Shown here piece after piece: positions 13,101 through 23,020 of a stretch of 64,000 nt of DNA (within the stretch, counting starts at the first letter, position 1; each line of letters begins with the position of its first letter). The DNA is taken from the NCBI RefSeq assembly GCF_022605725.1, contig NC_065563.1:13833469-13897468 (forward strand), written 5' to 3'. The notes under the pieces were generated by a model. It was not told the DNA's origin. It saw only the letters and a list, made by a program, of their open reading frames with translations, and did not search any database. Source of the stretch: Anthonomus grandis grandis. Its lineage: Eukaryota > Arthropoda > Insecta > Coleoptera > Curculionidae. Both the position numbers and the translations under genes were made by a program.

Positions 13101-16100
13101 GTATTTAACTTAGAGGATATTTGAGTTCAAGAATCAAATTTTTTATTTTTGTTGTTAATATAAGCATAAACATTCATGATGCCTATAGAACGCAATTAAA
13201 AGAGATATACGCTCGTCAATCCACTCCATGACACCTGTCGATAGCCAAAATAATACTAAAATAAAGAAACAAATCGTGTCGTTCGTTTCCCGTCCAGATT
13301 TGCTTGGGCGTCGTCGCGTACCAATCCTTTGATGTTTCGTCAGAAAACCGACGAGCGCCGAGCTGCATCACTTTTTAAGTTCGCGACGTGGTACAGATCT
13401 GGACGCGGCTTTACACTTGCATCACTTCGGAATGACGGAGAATCAGCTGGTTTCTCAATGTTTACAATATCTTTATACTATCAACGGCCTTCTCGACTAG
13501 ACTTCTAATCCAATTTACCGCTTTGCTGATGATAGTACATTAGTATTTTCCTTCAAGTCGCTCAACTAGATAGTGTAGATTTAAGTGTGATTACACTTAG
13601 CTGCTGGATTCTAGTCTTATAGGAGATCCAGAGATGACTAAAAGCTTGGACAATTTGACGCATAGAAGGGCATAGGTGGCTCGTGATACTCGAGTAACAT
13701 AGAGTATCACGAGCTATTAAAAAAGAAATAACTCTGTGGTCGTCAATCGTCAGTTAATCGTTTTTCTTTGAGTTCTTCGCTTAGAAATGCTACCCCAATA
13801 CACTAACGACGCTTAATACATCCCTGTGATCGTTTTTTCATTACCTAAGTTTGAACAACAATTATATAATGGTAACACAACTTATATTAATATTGAAAGG
13901 GGAGTTTGACAAGGTTGTCTACTATCTCCTTACGAGTCAATGTATATGCGGAGTATATAATGTAACGATATTGGCAATGCCGCCGATACCACCTGTTCTT
14001 GGTCATTTTCGAATGACACGAGCGAGCACGACATCTCTGGAGACACGTAGAAGATTTAGAGAATATTCCGGACAGTGGTTCTCCGAGTATATAAACAGCC
14101 GCGTCGAAGTTCGGTGCGGAATATTGGCGCGAAATTTAAATCGGACATAAATACGGTGAAAATAAATATTTCTAGTAGTCGGACGGATGAAATTGCAACT
14201 TTGATAGCTGACTAGAAAATAAATAGTGCTATCGATGTTACGATGCGATCTTTCTAATTTTCTAAGGACCTATTGAACCACCCTGGTAATTAAGAAATCC
14301 GAGGTACGCCTCATTCTTGGATGATTCGCCATGCTTTCTTTGCTTTAGGCTTGCTTAAATTCTACGAATTCTTCAAGTCACTTTTTCGTGCGACATTAAT
14401 TGGTTGGTTTAATGGTAAATTTACAGATTAAGACGCGAGGACCAAAAAACTAATATCTACTGAAATTTAATAGGATTTTATCATGCGCCCACTATTATTA
14501 ATATGATTACATTTTTAATGCATGGGACATTCTTAAATTTATTTCATAAAAGAACCCATTGTGTCCTAAGGCTTAAGGTAACATTATTTTGTTTGGCTCT
14601 AGATTTCATTCAGTCTTGATAAAAGGAAATTGAGTCATAAGATCTGAGATCCTTTTTCTATATAACTGTTCTGAAATTTCATATATTGTTTTTAAATTCA
14701 ACTGGGTTGTTAACCCATCATCTCCGGCTAGGTATGACGAGAATATACATTTGTCTGCTCGCATGAAACCTTATTAAATACAGTAACAATGTATATAATA
14801 TTTTTTCTACTGTTCCATATTAATCGCTATCAATCAAACTGTTGGCAGGCGAATTGAAACACTTGTTACATTATTTATTACTGCGCGTGGTATAAGTTGT
14901 GTTCTGTCACAAATGGACGTTTTCTTTCAAATTACCGATTACGTACTTGTCGTAGATCATCTGGGATGATAGGTGTCATCTATTAAACTCCTTAATCTTA
15001 GTTAGTTGATCTATGAAGCGGAATTCAATAAAAAAAATAATTAAACTTTAAGTAGGTAGGTCCGTACGTTAAGAACTTTATTATTTTAATGATTATCACC
15101 ACTATATAACTAACTGGGTCTTAGAATAACTAGAACAACGATCGCCCATAATCGCTATTCGATGAATTTATATAATCAACATTATTATCTCAATTATCGT
15201 TTGAACTTGAGTAAAACATTCTACGTTCGGACACAACTTAAAACGACAAAAAATTGAGTGACGTTTGGTTCGGGACTGAGTGAATAAATTTGAAGTAACC
15301 ACAAAAATGCGTAAAACTTAAATAAGCTTAAAAAAAAGAGGATAATTGCGGGGTAGAACCTGTAATTACTGTTGCGCAGTGTTAAACCGAAGGCACCTTA
15401 ATAAAAGGTTTAAGAAAATTTTTTTGTGTTTCACAGTAAAAGTTATCTAAATCAGTGTGCGCGTTGTACAAAAAAAAATGTGGAGTGTATATAAAACTTG
15501 GTGTGCTAATATTGTGTCAAGACAAACTTAAACATAAAATACCACCATTTAGAGAATTGCAAATCCCAAGCAACAAAGATATATTATCTATTGTTTAATA
15601 AATTTTGGTATTAGTCCAATATTAGTCCTAATATAATTATTATCCCAGTATCTTGAGTTCTAATATCATGCTCATGAATATTTTCAAAAAAGACCACTCT
15701 CTTATATAAGATTTTCGGATTTTATTAGTCACTTTAAAATTTTTAGATAATGCGTTTCCAGATCAGTGGATTTGCCGGCGAGATCACCAGACCCAACACC
15801 CATCGACTTTTTTCTCTGGAATCACTTAAGAACTGTTGTGTTTAAAACGCAACCAGCTTCACTTGATGCTCTTCGGCAACGGATTATTACAGAATGTGCA
15901 TCTATTTTAAAACGTGAGAAATGAGTTCCGAATTGATTATACTTTTGTATCTACATATCGTCGCCGCAATATGGTTCGGAATATTGTCGTGAGATTTAAA
16001 TCAAACATAAATACATAGTTGTAAATAATTGTGTGTAAATAAATTAGTTGGTATCCATCGTCTGCTCGCACCCATGTTTCGAGTATACTCTACACCTGCC

Positions 16101-19100
16101 AAAATCACCATCCCAGGCCGAGGCCCTCATTCGTCACTATATCCATACTTGATAAAGGAAAAAACCTCAAATACATCATGACAATGCGCGGATGCACCTC
16201 TGATATGTGCCACTACTATACTTTCGGTGACCAACATCCACCGTATTCACCGGATTTAGCCCCCAGTGACTTTTTTTGTTTGAACCAACAAATGCTTATT
16301 TTGCAGAAAATTATGTCAAAAAACTAAAAAAAAAAAACACTGTTAGGACTTATTGACGGAACCTCGTATTTATACAATCAAGTGATTTTACGGTCGAGTG
16401 TTCCATAAATTCCTCTATAAACGTCCATATATGAATATACAAAGATAATAATAGGGAACCGAGCAAATCCGCGGCTATGGATAAATTGAATGTTAAACAG
16501 TTAATAATAATAGAATACGCGGAAGAGATCATGATTGTAAAAAAATGAAAAGTTCGTTTTACCGAAACCTTATATAGTCGTTAGTTTGCCAAGGGATGCG
16601 TAACATCTAATAACTCCGTCATTTTCTAATAAAGTCGAGGAAGTGCCAGTTTTAATGGTGGTTAACTTGAATAAATCGCTCGAAGCCATATATCTGCTTA
16701 TTACGGGAGTCTTGGGCATTAAAGTTAGAAGAACCCAAAAAATTGTATAATAAATAAAGTTCCTTGAACTCGCGTCATATTAATTAAAAAAAAATCAATT
16801 GAAAAGCATATTAATCTCTATTTGCAGCACTTAAAAAAGATATTGATGGAACCTAATTGGTAAATTCAATAAGAGGCCAGACACAAACAAGTTTCTTGTT
16901 AATCTTTTTTTGAGGCTAAGACCAAACAGTAAAATAGGTCGATGGAAAAGAAGAAGAAGTAGAAACAGACGCCGAAACCAATGGTGAATATCCCCGTGAG
17001 GCACGACATCCACGTGCCCATGTTACATAACTGTACTTCGGCATTTGTACGATTGTATGGTATCGACCATAACCATAGAGGGAAAGGCCTATGGTTATGC
17101 ATGGGTTTGGTTCGCAATTTTTCATCTAACGTGATACACCATTTTCACGTTTTATTAACGAGGTACTAAAACGTCGAACAACGTCAACGCGAACAACGTC
17201 TTCCTGCTCTTTTGGGACTAAGAACCTGATGAGGTCCGTTTTTCTTTTTTTCCCCGGACCGGTGTTGAACCACCCCAGTTCTTGGAGGTCGAACCCCATC
17301 AGTCTTAGTTCTTCATCTATATCTTTTAAATCAAAGTTACGGTCTAGCCCTCTAAGAATAACATTAAGTTTGCGATCCTCTTCAAGGAAAAAGGAGTAGT
17401 ATTCCACTCCCTTTTCCCTAAGAAGCTTAGTAATGGTCCTGGGGGGTCTTCGGGAAGAGCGCCAATCCCAGCCTTTCTTTTTGGGTCTCGATTATGTTAA
17501 TTTTGTTTTCAATTGTCATTTTATATTTTTGCGCTCAATTTGTACCACTTTGGGGACTTTAGAAATGCTGGGATTCGCGCTCCTCTCCCTCCCTGCTAGA
17601 GAAAGGTCATTCAAAGGCATAAATAAAGGATTTTTTTCATTTTGTGTATTATTTATTATATTTTCCTTTTTTTTCTCACTACTCTCCACCACACTACGTT
17701 CGTCTCTCATGTCTGATGACTCTGGAGGAGCAAGCTCTGGGAATCGGTTTTTATTTTTTATTTGTGTGTTAGATATCAGCTTTTCCTCGCCCCCTTAGTG
17801 GGTGAGGAATAGCTGGTATCTTCTCTAGGTCTTTTCCAAGTTTGTTCAGTTTTTTGCTTGCTCCTCCAAAGCCCTCATATGCAAAGTTAAATTTTGATTT
17901 ACGTTTAATGTTTCTTCTAATTGAAGTTTGAGGTTAGTGATCTCATCTTTAAATTTAGCATTTAGCTAGGCTCTCGATTTTGTTAAGTTTTTCGTTTAAT
18001 TGGTGATTTATTGTTGTTAAATTTAATATCTCTCTTTTGTTATTATCGATAAACAGATCTCGATCTCTAACCTCCTTTTCAAGTTCTTTTATTCTCTCGC
18101 TTCTAGAATGCGCTACCCCAGCCCCCAAACTACTACCCTTCACTGTGGGATTTAGGGTGGATTTTAAGGATCTACTCTGGGATCGGGACAGATTTGAGCT
18201 GGGTTTTTTAAATTCGGAAGAGGATGCGGGATAACCCTCCAAAGTCTTACCCCGCTCTTTTTCCAACTTCTTCTTTAGATTAACATCATCGCTTTTTGTC
18301 GAAAAATCCGTCAAATAGCCATCCGAAGTGTCCATCTTATCTGTCATTTCAGAGGATGCTCTTAGATTTGGCCCCCCAGCGACTATATGCGACGTTGGAC
18401 TCCGTTTTTCTTTTAAACTACTCTCACTAGTGTTGTAAAGAAAAAAAAATACAAGTTTGTTTGTTTATTTATTTATCTGTGTAAGTAAACTGCGGTGAGA
18501 CTCTCTAGTTGCTTATAATCCCAGCATACATTTAAAAACAAACTCTGCAAACTCAAATCATATGACAAATGATGTTCTATCAATCAATGTCAACAACGTC
18601 ATTTCTGTCAGCTTCCTGTCAATTTTGCGAAGCAAGATGGCCGGCATACGATTCTCACCATACAAGCTTCTTACATGTGTCAGCAAGGCCGTTGTTCGCC
18701 ATGACGTGGGTACGGTATCACTCAAGGTGTCACTGATAAAACAACCCTCGGAAAAGTGGCAACGGCGCTAAATAAATTCCAAATCTTTTTATATGGAAAA
18801 TGAAGCCGCTATATGCAATCACTTACCTTGGCTTCGGTATGCACATAATATACAAAGTTTAAACTATAAAAATATATCGGCCGGTTTAAGTAAATTTCCA
18901 TGTTGGAACGCTGGTTTCGGTTTCGATCCTGAAACGAGTTCGAAGACAAATTAATAAATTTATTATAGGAATAACGTCGGGGTTGAAGGAGAGACCACGT
19001 TTTACACGACCAATTAAAGTCGCTGTCGTTTTACGTATAGATAAAACGGATCCAGTCACTTTTAATTAGAGACATCGGAGGCTTGTTTTTTTTTTACATC

Positions 19101-20898
19101 ATCATACAAATTATCCATATCGAGACGCATGGTTGCATAACGACTCCAAACATTTAAAGCAGGTGGTTCTAATTTAGGCGAAACAAACGAACGCCATACA
19201 CAGCATCAAAAAAAAAATCCGCAGCCAATTTATTTATCAAATAAATTCGCTTTTTGCGCTTAATTTGGCAAAACGAATGCGGTCTACCGTAATGGACGTG
19301 TCTAATGCCGATGAAAATCAAACAACACAGGCAGATCACCCAGCCACTGTTGTCTAGTCTATATAACAATTTCAGTGCAGTACAATGGATTTAAAATTTA
19401 TGGTGCCTTAAGCACGCGGTAGTAGAAGAATGCATTTAACCCATTTCTAAACATCACTGGTATCTATATCTATTTAGTTAGTCTAACGTCTGCTTTCTCC
19501 CATTAATCATTGCTCAACAAAATATTATGACTAATGAACGTCTCCTGTTTATCTTTGCTAATAATCAGTTTCGAAAGATGCATACGATGATTCTATTACT
19601 GCCTTATGCAACTAAACGTAACGGGTTCCTTTTTTTCAATTACTGTATACACGACTCTGTTGATCGTGCCACTTAGATCTGTGTTCGAAGATTCCTAATG
19701 ATTATTATATTGTACAGGAAACACAGGAATTTGACACGGTTTTCTTGTACAAATGGATGCAAACCGTTTGGGTTATCTGACTTATTTTTTATGTTACCTG
19801 CAAAATGAGTCTAAAAGGAGCATTCAAGATTTCTTCTTCTCTCTTGTGTAATAAGAATAAAGAAATATTTATTAAACGCCACGCTTATTCTCATCCCACT
19901 CTAATTTGTTTTCACTGCTGAAGCAATTTTATTATAAATCACGGTTCCGTAGGTGGCCCACGCTTGTCTCGCTCCCAATTTACACCCCGTTACTGTTTAT
20001 TGTTTAAAATCCTAAAGTGGTTTCCTACCATGTCCTAAGTAAATAACGTGACGATTATTAATCGTTCTATGACCCTAACCGAGACCATCATCGTTTTTCT
20101 GCACATGAGGTAAACGTGAAATCAGAACCGACTGAGTCGCGGCTCTTCATATTAACAACAACATTTCGTCCGTTCTATGATAATGGGGACGTTCACTTTG
20201 CCATTTCGGAGAGTTTTTGCAAACATTTGTTGTTTTTGTCACTTGGTTTAATCCCCAATCAACAAACATTATCAAAATAAATGTATAATAAATATTTCTT
20301 TTGTTTCAGGCATCTATTGACCTCAGTCCTTCTACTCACTATTGTGTTACCGCTTCTGGAAGCGAGGCCGCAATCCAAAAACCATGACATGCTCACCAAA
20401 CTCGGGCTGCAGAAGATCCGTAGCCCGAACACCCACCACAGGAAACGTCTCGCTGTGGAATCCAGACACCACAGCAGATCGGACGACTCGCACATGTTCA
20501 TCATCAAACTCCCGCCGAATCCTCACTATTACGCCTTAAACAAGCCGAATTCTGTTTTACCGGAAGCGGAAAAGGTCCCCGTGGGATTCAAGAGTAACGG
20601 TAAACCTGGAAAAATTTACCACTGGAACATTCCGGTGTTGAAGAAGATGGTGGAGAGCAAACAAAAGAGTCGCACCAACGACGTGGATAACGATCTGTTG
20701 GACCATCCGGAGAACTGGAACGAGGTGCTAGAAAAGCCGATGCGCTCGAACAAGAAACCGCTGAAGCCGTCTTATTACGTACCGCTCAAGCCGAAAAAAT
20801 CGAATTTCATGAAGTATTTTCCCGGGAACGGTAAACCGCATTCGCTTTATATTATCGAGAAAAACAAACGGGCCCATTATCACAGACTGCTACCTTAA
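1200..20898 (+). CDS. Unidentified secreted basic protein; two coding exons, 19 kb intron
   Basis: Model: exon 1 1200-1219 (ATG, six codons plus two bases, donor CCCAG|GTTAGT) and exon 2 20310-20898 (acceptor TTTGTTTCAG|G, stop TAA), 202 residues. The phases match, and the join creates a textbook signal peptide: basic start MKMRWPRH, a hydrophobic core LLTSVLLLTIVLPLL, then small residues before RPQS. The mature chain is rich in Lys, Arg, His, Pro and Tyr, has no Cys, and contains an RKR site near residue 50 where a convertase could cut. Exon 2 is clearly more GC-rich than its surroundings, which supports real coding. I do not recognise the family; a cuticle, matrix or prohormone role is possible but unproven. 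Alternative start: an in-frame ATG at 20281 read through the acceptor. Exon 2 is secure; the link to exon 1 is inferred. Confidence 0.6.
1570..2385 (-). pseudogene. Decayed non-LTR reverse transcriptase fragment
   Basis: On the minus strand, broken frames read as the middle and end of a Jockey/CR1-type reverse transcriptase. Near 2340-2365 is a GSNLGPLLFNVFANDL-like block, at about 2285 the catalytic YADD (in LAYADDLKLF), and at 1783-2004 the C-terminal LYYAFVRSKLDYSFLIWSP-type segment. Frames shift several times and an internal stop follows YADD, so it is dead. It lies inside the long intron of the secreted-protein gene. No 5' end, poly(A) tail or target duplication was located. Confidence 0.7.
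2405..2935 (-). pseudogene. Penelope-like element fragment with GIY-YIG endonuclease
   Basis: Two overlapping minus-strand frames (2600-2935, continued from about 2600 down to 2430) read as the C-terminus of a Penelope-like retroelement. Diagnostic is LGVYCLNCKDCPAVYVGQSG followed by RRVSTRVQ: Penelope GIY-YIG domains carry a Cys-x2-Cys insert between GVY and YVGQ, as here. The next frame continues with the usual tail (TGHSF..., HECPKGKKLDLLEKMEI) and then stops. The frame change makes it non-functional. The reverse transcriptase part was not recovered upstream. It abuts the Jockey-like fragment at 1570-2385. Confidence 0.75.
3716..3747 (+). repeat. Left inverted terminal repeat of mariner
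   Basis: 32 bp, identical to the reverse complement of 4936-4967. It follows TA at 3714-3715. Confidence 0.93.
3781..4800 (-). pseudogene. Mariner transposase, frameshifted
   Basis: Minus-strand coding matter in at least three frames. 4376-4765 holds the N-terminal DNA-binding half (FLRKKPSDCLMLDKYYGDSA, KKWFTEFR, ERSGRPVEV), 4008-4439 the middle, and 3781-4050 the end. The mariner catalytic landmarks are all visible: VDETWIHH (first Asp, near 4318), FWDARGIIYIDYL (second Asp, near 4200) and YSPNLAPSDY (third Asp, near 3970). Frameshifts near 4380-4440 and 4030-4050 prevent one protein, and no ATG is seen at the expected N-terminus. The element is therefore non-autonomous. Confidence 0.9.
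4936..4967 (-). repeat. Right inverted terminal repeat of mariner
   Basis: 32 bp perfect partner of 3716-3747, followed by TA at 4968-4969. Confidence 0.93.
5448..5764. mobile_element. Foldback MITE with 39 bp inverted ends (Harbinger-like?)
   Basis: Non-coding element of about 310 bp. Ends at 5452-5490 and 5722-5760 are inverted repeats matching at 38 of 39 positions (outer end GGCCATACACGCTACGG against GGGCATACACGCTACGG). It is flanked on both sides by TGCA (5448-5451, 5761-5764), which may be a target duplication but is palindromic and so ambiguous. The termini resemble PIF/Harbinger-type ends from memory; the superfamily is inferred. No transposase lies inside. Confidence 0.75.
5765..8100. 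other. AT-rich intronic DNA without recognisable genes
   Basis: Only short chance frames are present. An ACACCCTGTATA motif near 6763-6772 pairs in inverted orientation with TATACAGGGT near 5161, so the interval 5161-6773 may be an old Tc1-like insertion into which the foldback element jumped. No transposase frame was found in it. No other structure was seen. Confidence 0.3.
8140..8215 (+). pseudogene. Short non-LTR reverse transcriptase remnant
   Basis: The plus-strand frame reads VPAVYIDFSKAFDQVNH, the conserved block around the first catalytic Asp of non-LTR reverse transcriptases. It sits in a 140-codon frame (7941-8363) that is otherwise unremarkable, and the usual following motifs are missing. 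AT-rich low-complexity DNA follows (8360-8455). A decayed fragment. Confidence 0.6.
8364..9475. other. Low-complexity and anonymous intronic DNA
   Basis: 8364-8455 is a TATATAT/TTACTTA-rich tract. The rest shows no sustained frame and no family motif that I recognise. Confidence 0.4.
9480..9700 (+). pseudogene. Tc1/IS630-type transposase remnant (1 of 5)
   Basis: The plus-strand frame contains WPPRSPDLAICDFFFF at about 9528-9580, the block around the last catalytic residues of insect Tc1/IS630-like DDE transposases (usually WPPRSPDLTPLDFFLWG). A long T-run and later stops show decay. Four related fragments occur in this window. Confidence 0.6.
9701..11220. other. Anonymous intronic DNA
   Basis: No coding region, RNA gene or clear repeat was recognised. 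Base composition is mixed, with CG-containing words more common than in the flanking AT-rich blocks. Confidence 0.35.
11235..11330 (+). repeat. tRNA-like sequence, probable SINE head
   Basis: A stretch resembling a tRNA carries an A-box-like TAGTTCGATGG (11243-11253) and a B-box-like GGGTTCGATTC (11285-11295), about 32 bp apart, followed by a T-rich stretch suitable as a Pol III stop. The cloverleaf is poor: I could not form a clean anticodon or acceptor stem. It is therefore more likely a SINE head or decayed tRNA than a working tRNA gene. Confidence 0.4.
11369..11552. mobile_element. Small MITE-like element with 12 bp inverted ends
   Basis: CCAAGCAACACA at 11369-11380 is repeated in inverted orientation at 11541-11552, bounding 184 bp of AT-rich non-coding DNA. 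A similar CCCAAGCAACAAAG occurs near 15566 without a visible partner. Consistent with a short non-autonomous DNA transposon; class unknown. Confidence 0.4.
12240..12790 (-). pseudogene. Tc1/IS630-type transposase remnant (2 of 5)
   Basis: The minus-strand frame 12286-12690 reads DGAPPHYA, then WIGRGGPVNWPARSPDLTSL and DFFLWGFIKDKV, the best preserved copy of this block in the window. The N-terminal half is missing or scrambled beyond 12690. A TACAGGGTGAG motif at 11871, of the type found at ends of such elements, may mark one boundary. Confidence 0.75.
12791..13500. other. Anonymous intronic DNA with local direct and inverted repeats
   Basis: Near 12850-12915 the word CATTATGAAG and the word GAATTC recur several times in a short span. 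No gene was recognised. Confidence 0.3.
13505..13965 (+). pseudogene. Scrambled non-LTR reverse transcriptase remnants
   Basis: Two plus-strand fragments of reverse transcriptase occur in the wrong order. At about 13508-13560 a frame reads IYRFADDSTLVFSF, the FADD catalytic block. At about 13895-13950 a frame reads GV*QGCLLSP, the block that should precede it, with a stop in place of the usual Arg. They may come from two insertions or one rearranged copy. Confidence 0.5.
13679..13714. repeat. Perfect 12 bp hairpin
   Basis: GCTCGTGATACT (13679-13690) and its reverse complement (13703-13714) flank a 12 nt loop. No function is apparent. Confidence 0.6.
13966..15735. other. Anonymous AT-rich intronic DNA
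   Basis: Nothing recognised beyond a shared block: 14091-14152 and 15958-16014 both contain a GGAATATTG...GAGATTTAAAT/GAAATTTAAAT...ACATAAATAC pattern, evidently two copies of one dispersed repeat. Confidence 0.3.
15745..15925 (+). pseudogene. Tc1/IS630-type transposase C-terminus (3 of 5)
   Basis: An open plus-strand frame reads DLPARSPDPTPIDFFLWNHL, then SLDALRQRIITECASILKRE and a TGA stop. This is the last catalytic block plus the normal C-terminal helix of the family. The upstream catalytic parts are absent. Confidence 0.7.
16140..16368 (+). pseudogene. Mariner C-terminal remnant with terminal repeat
   Basis: The plus-strand frame reads QHPPYSPDLAPSDFF at about 16228-16275, the mariner third-Asp block. 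GGACTTATTGACGGAACCTCGTA at 16346-16368 resembles a mariner terminal repeat. It is a different lineage from the complete copy at 3716-4967, judging from the terminal repeat. Confidence 0.7.
16830..18350 (-). pseudogene. Jockey-type retrotransposon ORF1 (gag-like), frameshifted
   Basis: Minus-strand frames in order: 17955-18347 starts MTDKMDTSDGYL and continues into a predicted coiled coil (RIKELEKEVRDRDLFIDNN); 17516-17710 and 17400-17540 hold a low-complexity linker; 17126-17407 reads EYYSFFLEEDRKLNVILRGL, matching the domain that precedes the zinc knuckles in arthropod Jockey-type ORF1 proteins. Lower down (16900-17100) only degraded frames remain where Cys knuckles would be. Frame changes near 17440, 17830 and 17110 make it non-functional. 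ORF2 (endonuclease/RT) is not found below it. Confidence 0.65.
18351..20309. other. Anonymous end of the 19 kb intron
   Basis: No gene recognised. A word AAGATGGCCGGC at 18633 resembles YY1/PHO-type sites but stands alone. The region ends at the acceptor TTTGTTTCAG (20300-20309). Confidence 0.3.
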
Positions 20899-22359
20899 AG
20901 TGTATCATAATCTTTTTAAATTATTATAGAGACACTCACTCGTCAGTGCAATGATGTAATTTTAGACTGATACTTATTTTATATCTTTATATTTAATATT
21001 ATTGATGTACGTACTTTTATAAGCCAATAATTGTTTTCATATTAAATATAATATTTAAGAAATGAGCGACTGATTTCATTAGAGGCCATTTGTTGTACCC
21101 TTAAATTCAAGCAGTTGACGTTCTTAAGTTTGCTTGTAGTACTTAGCTTTATTAATAACATGTTATGGGTTTTAGACAAATTTTTTTTTTTTTTTTTTGC
21201 AAAAACCACAAAAACAATTGATAACTTTTTTTATACGGTCTTTTTTAATCTGTTCATTCGGGCATTTTAATTTGGAAAATTACAAAAAGTGAAAATGGGG
21301 ACCGACTTTCGGAGGGAGTGGGTCAAAAACACCGTCATGTTATGGGTTGTTAAACAAAGAAGTGGTATTTTTCTTTGACTATAAACATATTGCAGCTATT
21401 TTTGAAGGACTTAAGAGGAACAATTATCCACAAATCTGTTTTTGAAGGTGGTAGACAATGGTACAGTGAAAACATCTTGTCGAAGTATCTCCAACCGTTA
21501 TCAAGTGTAAACTGACAGCAATTTTTTTTTTTTTTGGTAAGGTGAGGAAATGCTCTTTTACGCACACCCAGCTTGAGCTGGGTAGCGTGGGACTCTCCTA
21601 GATAGGAATACCCACTAAACCACTCACCAAGCAAGGTGAGTGGTTTAGTCACTCAACAATCAAAAATCAAAATGATTTCTCAGGCTTTTACAGACAATAA
21701 CATGAGAGCAAGGTGAGAGAACCACAAAGTCAATAAGAACGACCAATTCAACTCCCAAAACACCCTCTAAACACTGAGAAAAACAAAGTAGCTTTTAGAC
21801 TTTGACCTAGTCGAATTAATACTGTACAGGGATAATAGAAAAATGTGTGAAAGCCAAAATCAGCTTTAAAAAAGACAAAATAAAGGACAGGCACAAAAAA
21901 TAAATATAACAAAAATCATCGGGGTAGAATCAATTATTTTAGCCAAGGCTCCTATTTCCAATGGATAATAATCACCAGTGAAATTAGTCTAGAATACATG
22001 AAATTGCTCTACATTTTTTAATCTAATCATGATTCTCATATGAAATGAAACATACTAAATAAAATAGACCAATATAACAATGTTTACTCAAATATTTTGG
22101 AATCAAGAAACCGTTAAACCCCCTTATGATATCAGTCGTAGCTTGTCACTGGAAATGCACCCTAATGCCAATCCCATTTAGCCTAATGTCACCTGTCAAA
22201 AGGTTACTGCTGTCAAAATCATATGTTTTTTATTTTCTTTTACTGTCACTCAAATTCCAATATCATATCATATCACTGGAATTAACAATTTTATTATGGA
22301 GAGGTTAAATTATAACATATAAATTAGACCTATTTGCGTTATACCTCCTAATACAAAAT
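20899..22359. other. Intergenic DNA between the secreted-protein and CAMLG-like genes
   Basis: The first ~150 bp is the likely 3' untranslated end of the upstream gene (AT-rich, ATTAAATATAATATT near 21040). A poly(T) run sits at 21181-21200. 21530-21660 holds two hairpins, listed separately. The last few hundred bases are the probable promoter and leader of the CAMLG-like gene. Confidence 0.35.
21566..21649. repeat. Paired palindromes forming two hairpins
   Basis: 21566-21583 is ACCCAGCTTGAGCTGGGT, an 8 bp stem with a 2 nt loop. 21614-21649 is a perfect 15 bp stem with a 6 nt AAGCAA loop (arms ACTAAACCACTCACC and GGTGAGTGGTTTAGT). Preceded by a poly(T) run and GGTAAGGTGAGG. Probably the end of a retroelement or a structured RNA; not identified. 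Confidence 0.5.
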
Positions 22360-23020
22360 ATGTCGGAAGACAGAGAAGCGAGACGAGAGGCTCGTAGAAG
22401 GAAAATTTTGGAAAATTCCGAAAACAGGCTGCAAAAAATCACAGGAGTCCAAAATCGTATTAGCACTTTCGATATTGATGGTAAAAAACTACTTAAACTG
22501 TTGCTTTTTAAAATATTTTTTTATTATTTTAGGGTATAAGAGCCCCCAAACTCCCAATGAACCAGACGGAATCCCCTTGACAAATGGGAGTACTTCCCGA
22601 GACTCTTCGTCACACCTACAAGATGTTTTAATAAAAAACTCCATTTTAGGTCAAGTAAATAATGTTAATAGCCCTAAAGTGAATCTTTTCGCTAACAGGA
22701 TTTCCATTATATTTTGCCTTGCCATTCTCCATAATTGCTTCTTAGCCATTTTCAACATCAAACAAATATTTATTTCAATCCTATGTTTTGAAGCAATAGA
22801 CATATTATTTTATAGTGAACACAAACCTACCCCCTTTCTTATAAAGGCGCTCGCATTAATTAAAGTGAATATACCAAAAAGGCAAGTGGTTTTGGCGGTG
22901 AGATGTTTCAATTTATTAAAGACATTTTTTGAGGATGTACTGTTGTATTTTTTTTTCTTTATTTGCATATTTTTTGTTCTATGTTGGCTTTCGCAAGAAA
23001 AAATAACATTTGTATCATGA
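22360..23020 (+). CDS. CAMLG-like ER receptor for tail-anchored protein insertion
   Basis: Two exons, 22360-22480 and 22533-23020 (52 bp intron GTAAAAAA...TTTTAG, phase 1), 202 residues. The N-terminus reads MSEDREARREARRRKILENS then ENRLQKITG, closely matching the basic cytosolic motif of calcium-modulating cyclophilin ligand, the animal Get2 equivalent, which in vertebrates recruits the TRC40/GET3 targeting ATPase. A low-complexity linker follows (about 43-90), then three hydrophobic segments at about 97-114, 118-134 and 176-194, the expected topology for an ER membrane insertase half with WRB/GET1. Vertebrate CAML is longer (about 296 residues); here the linker is short. Confidence is high for the N-terminal motif and topology; the membrane part was matched only by pattern. 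TFAM follows tail-to-tail. Confidence 0.85.

Noticed and set aside
18562..18771. 69-codon plus-strand frame starting MTNDVLSINVNN
   Set aside because: No motif or splice partners; likely a chance frame near old transposon sequence.
20259..20507. Minus-strand frame overlapping the secreted-protein exon
   Set aside because: The sense frame has the signal peptide and codon bias; this is its antisense shadow.
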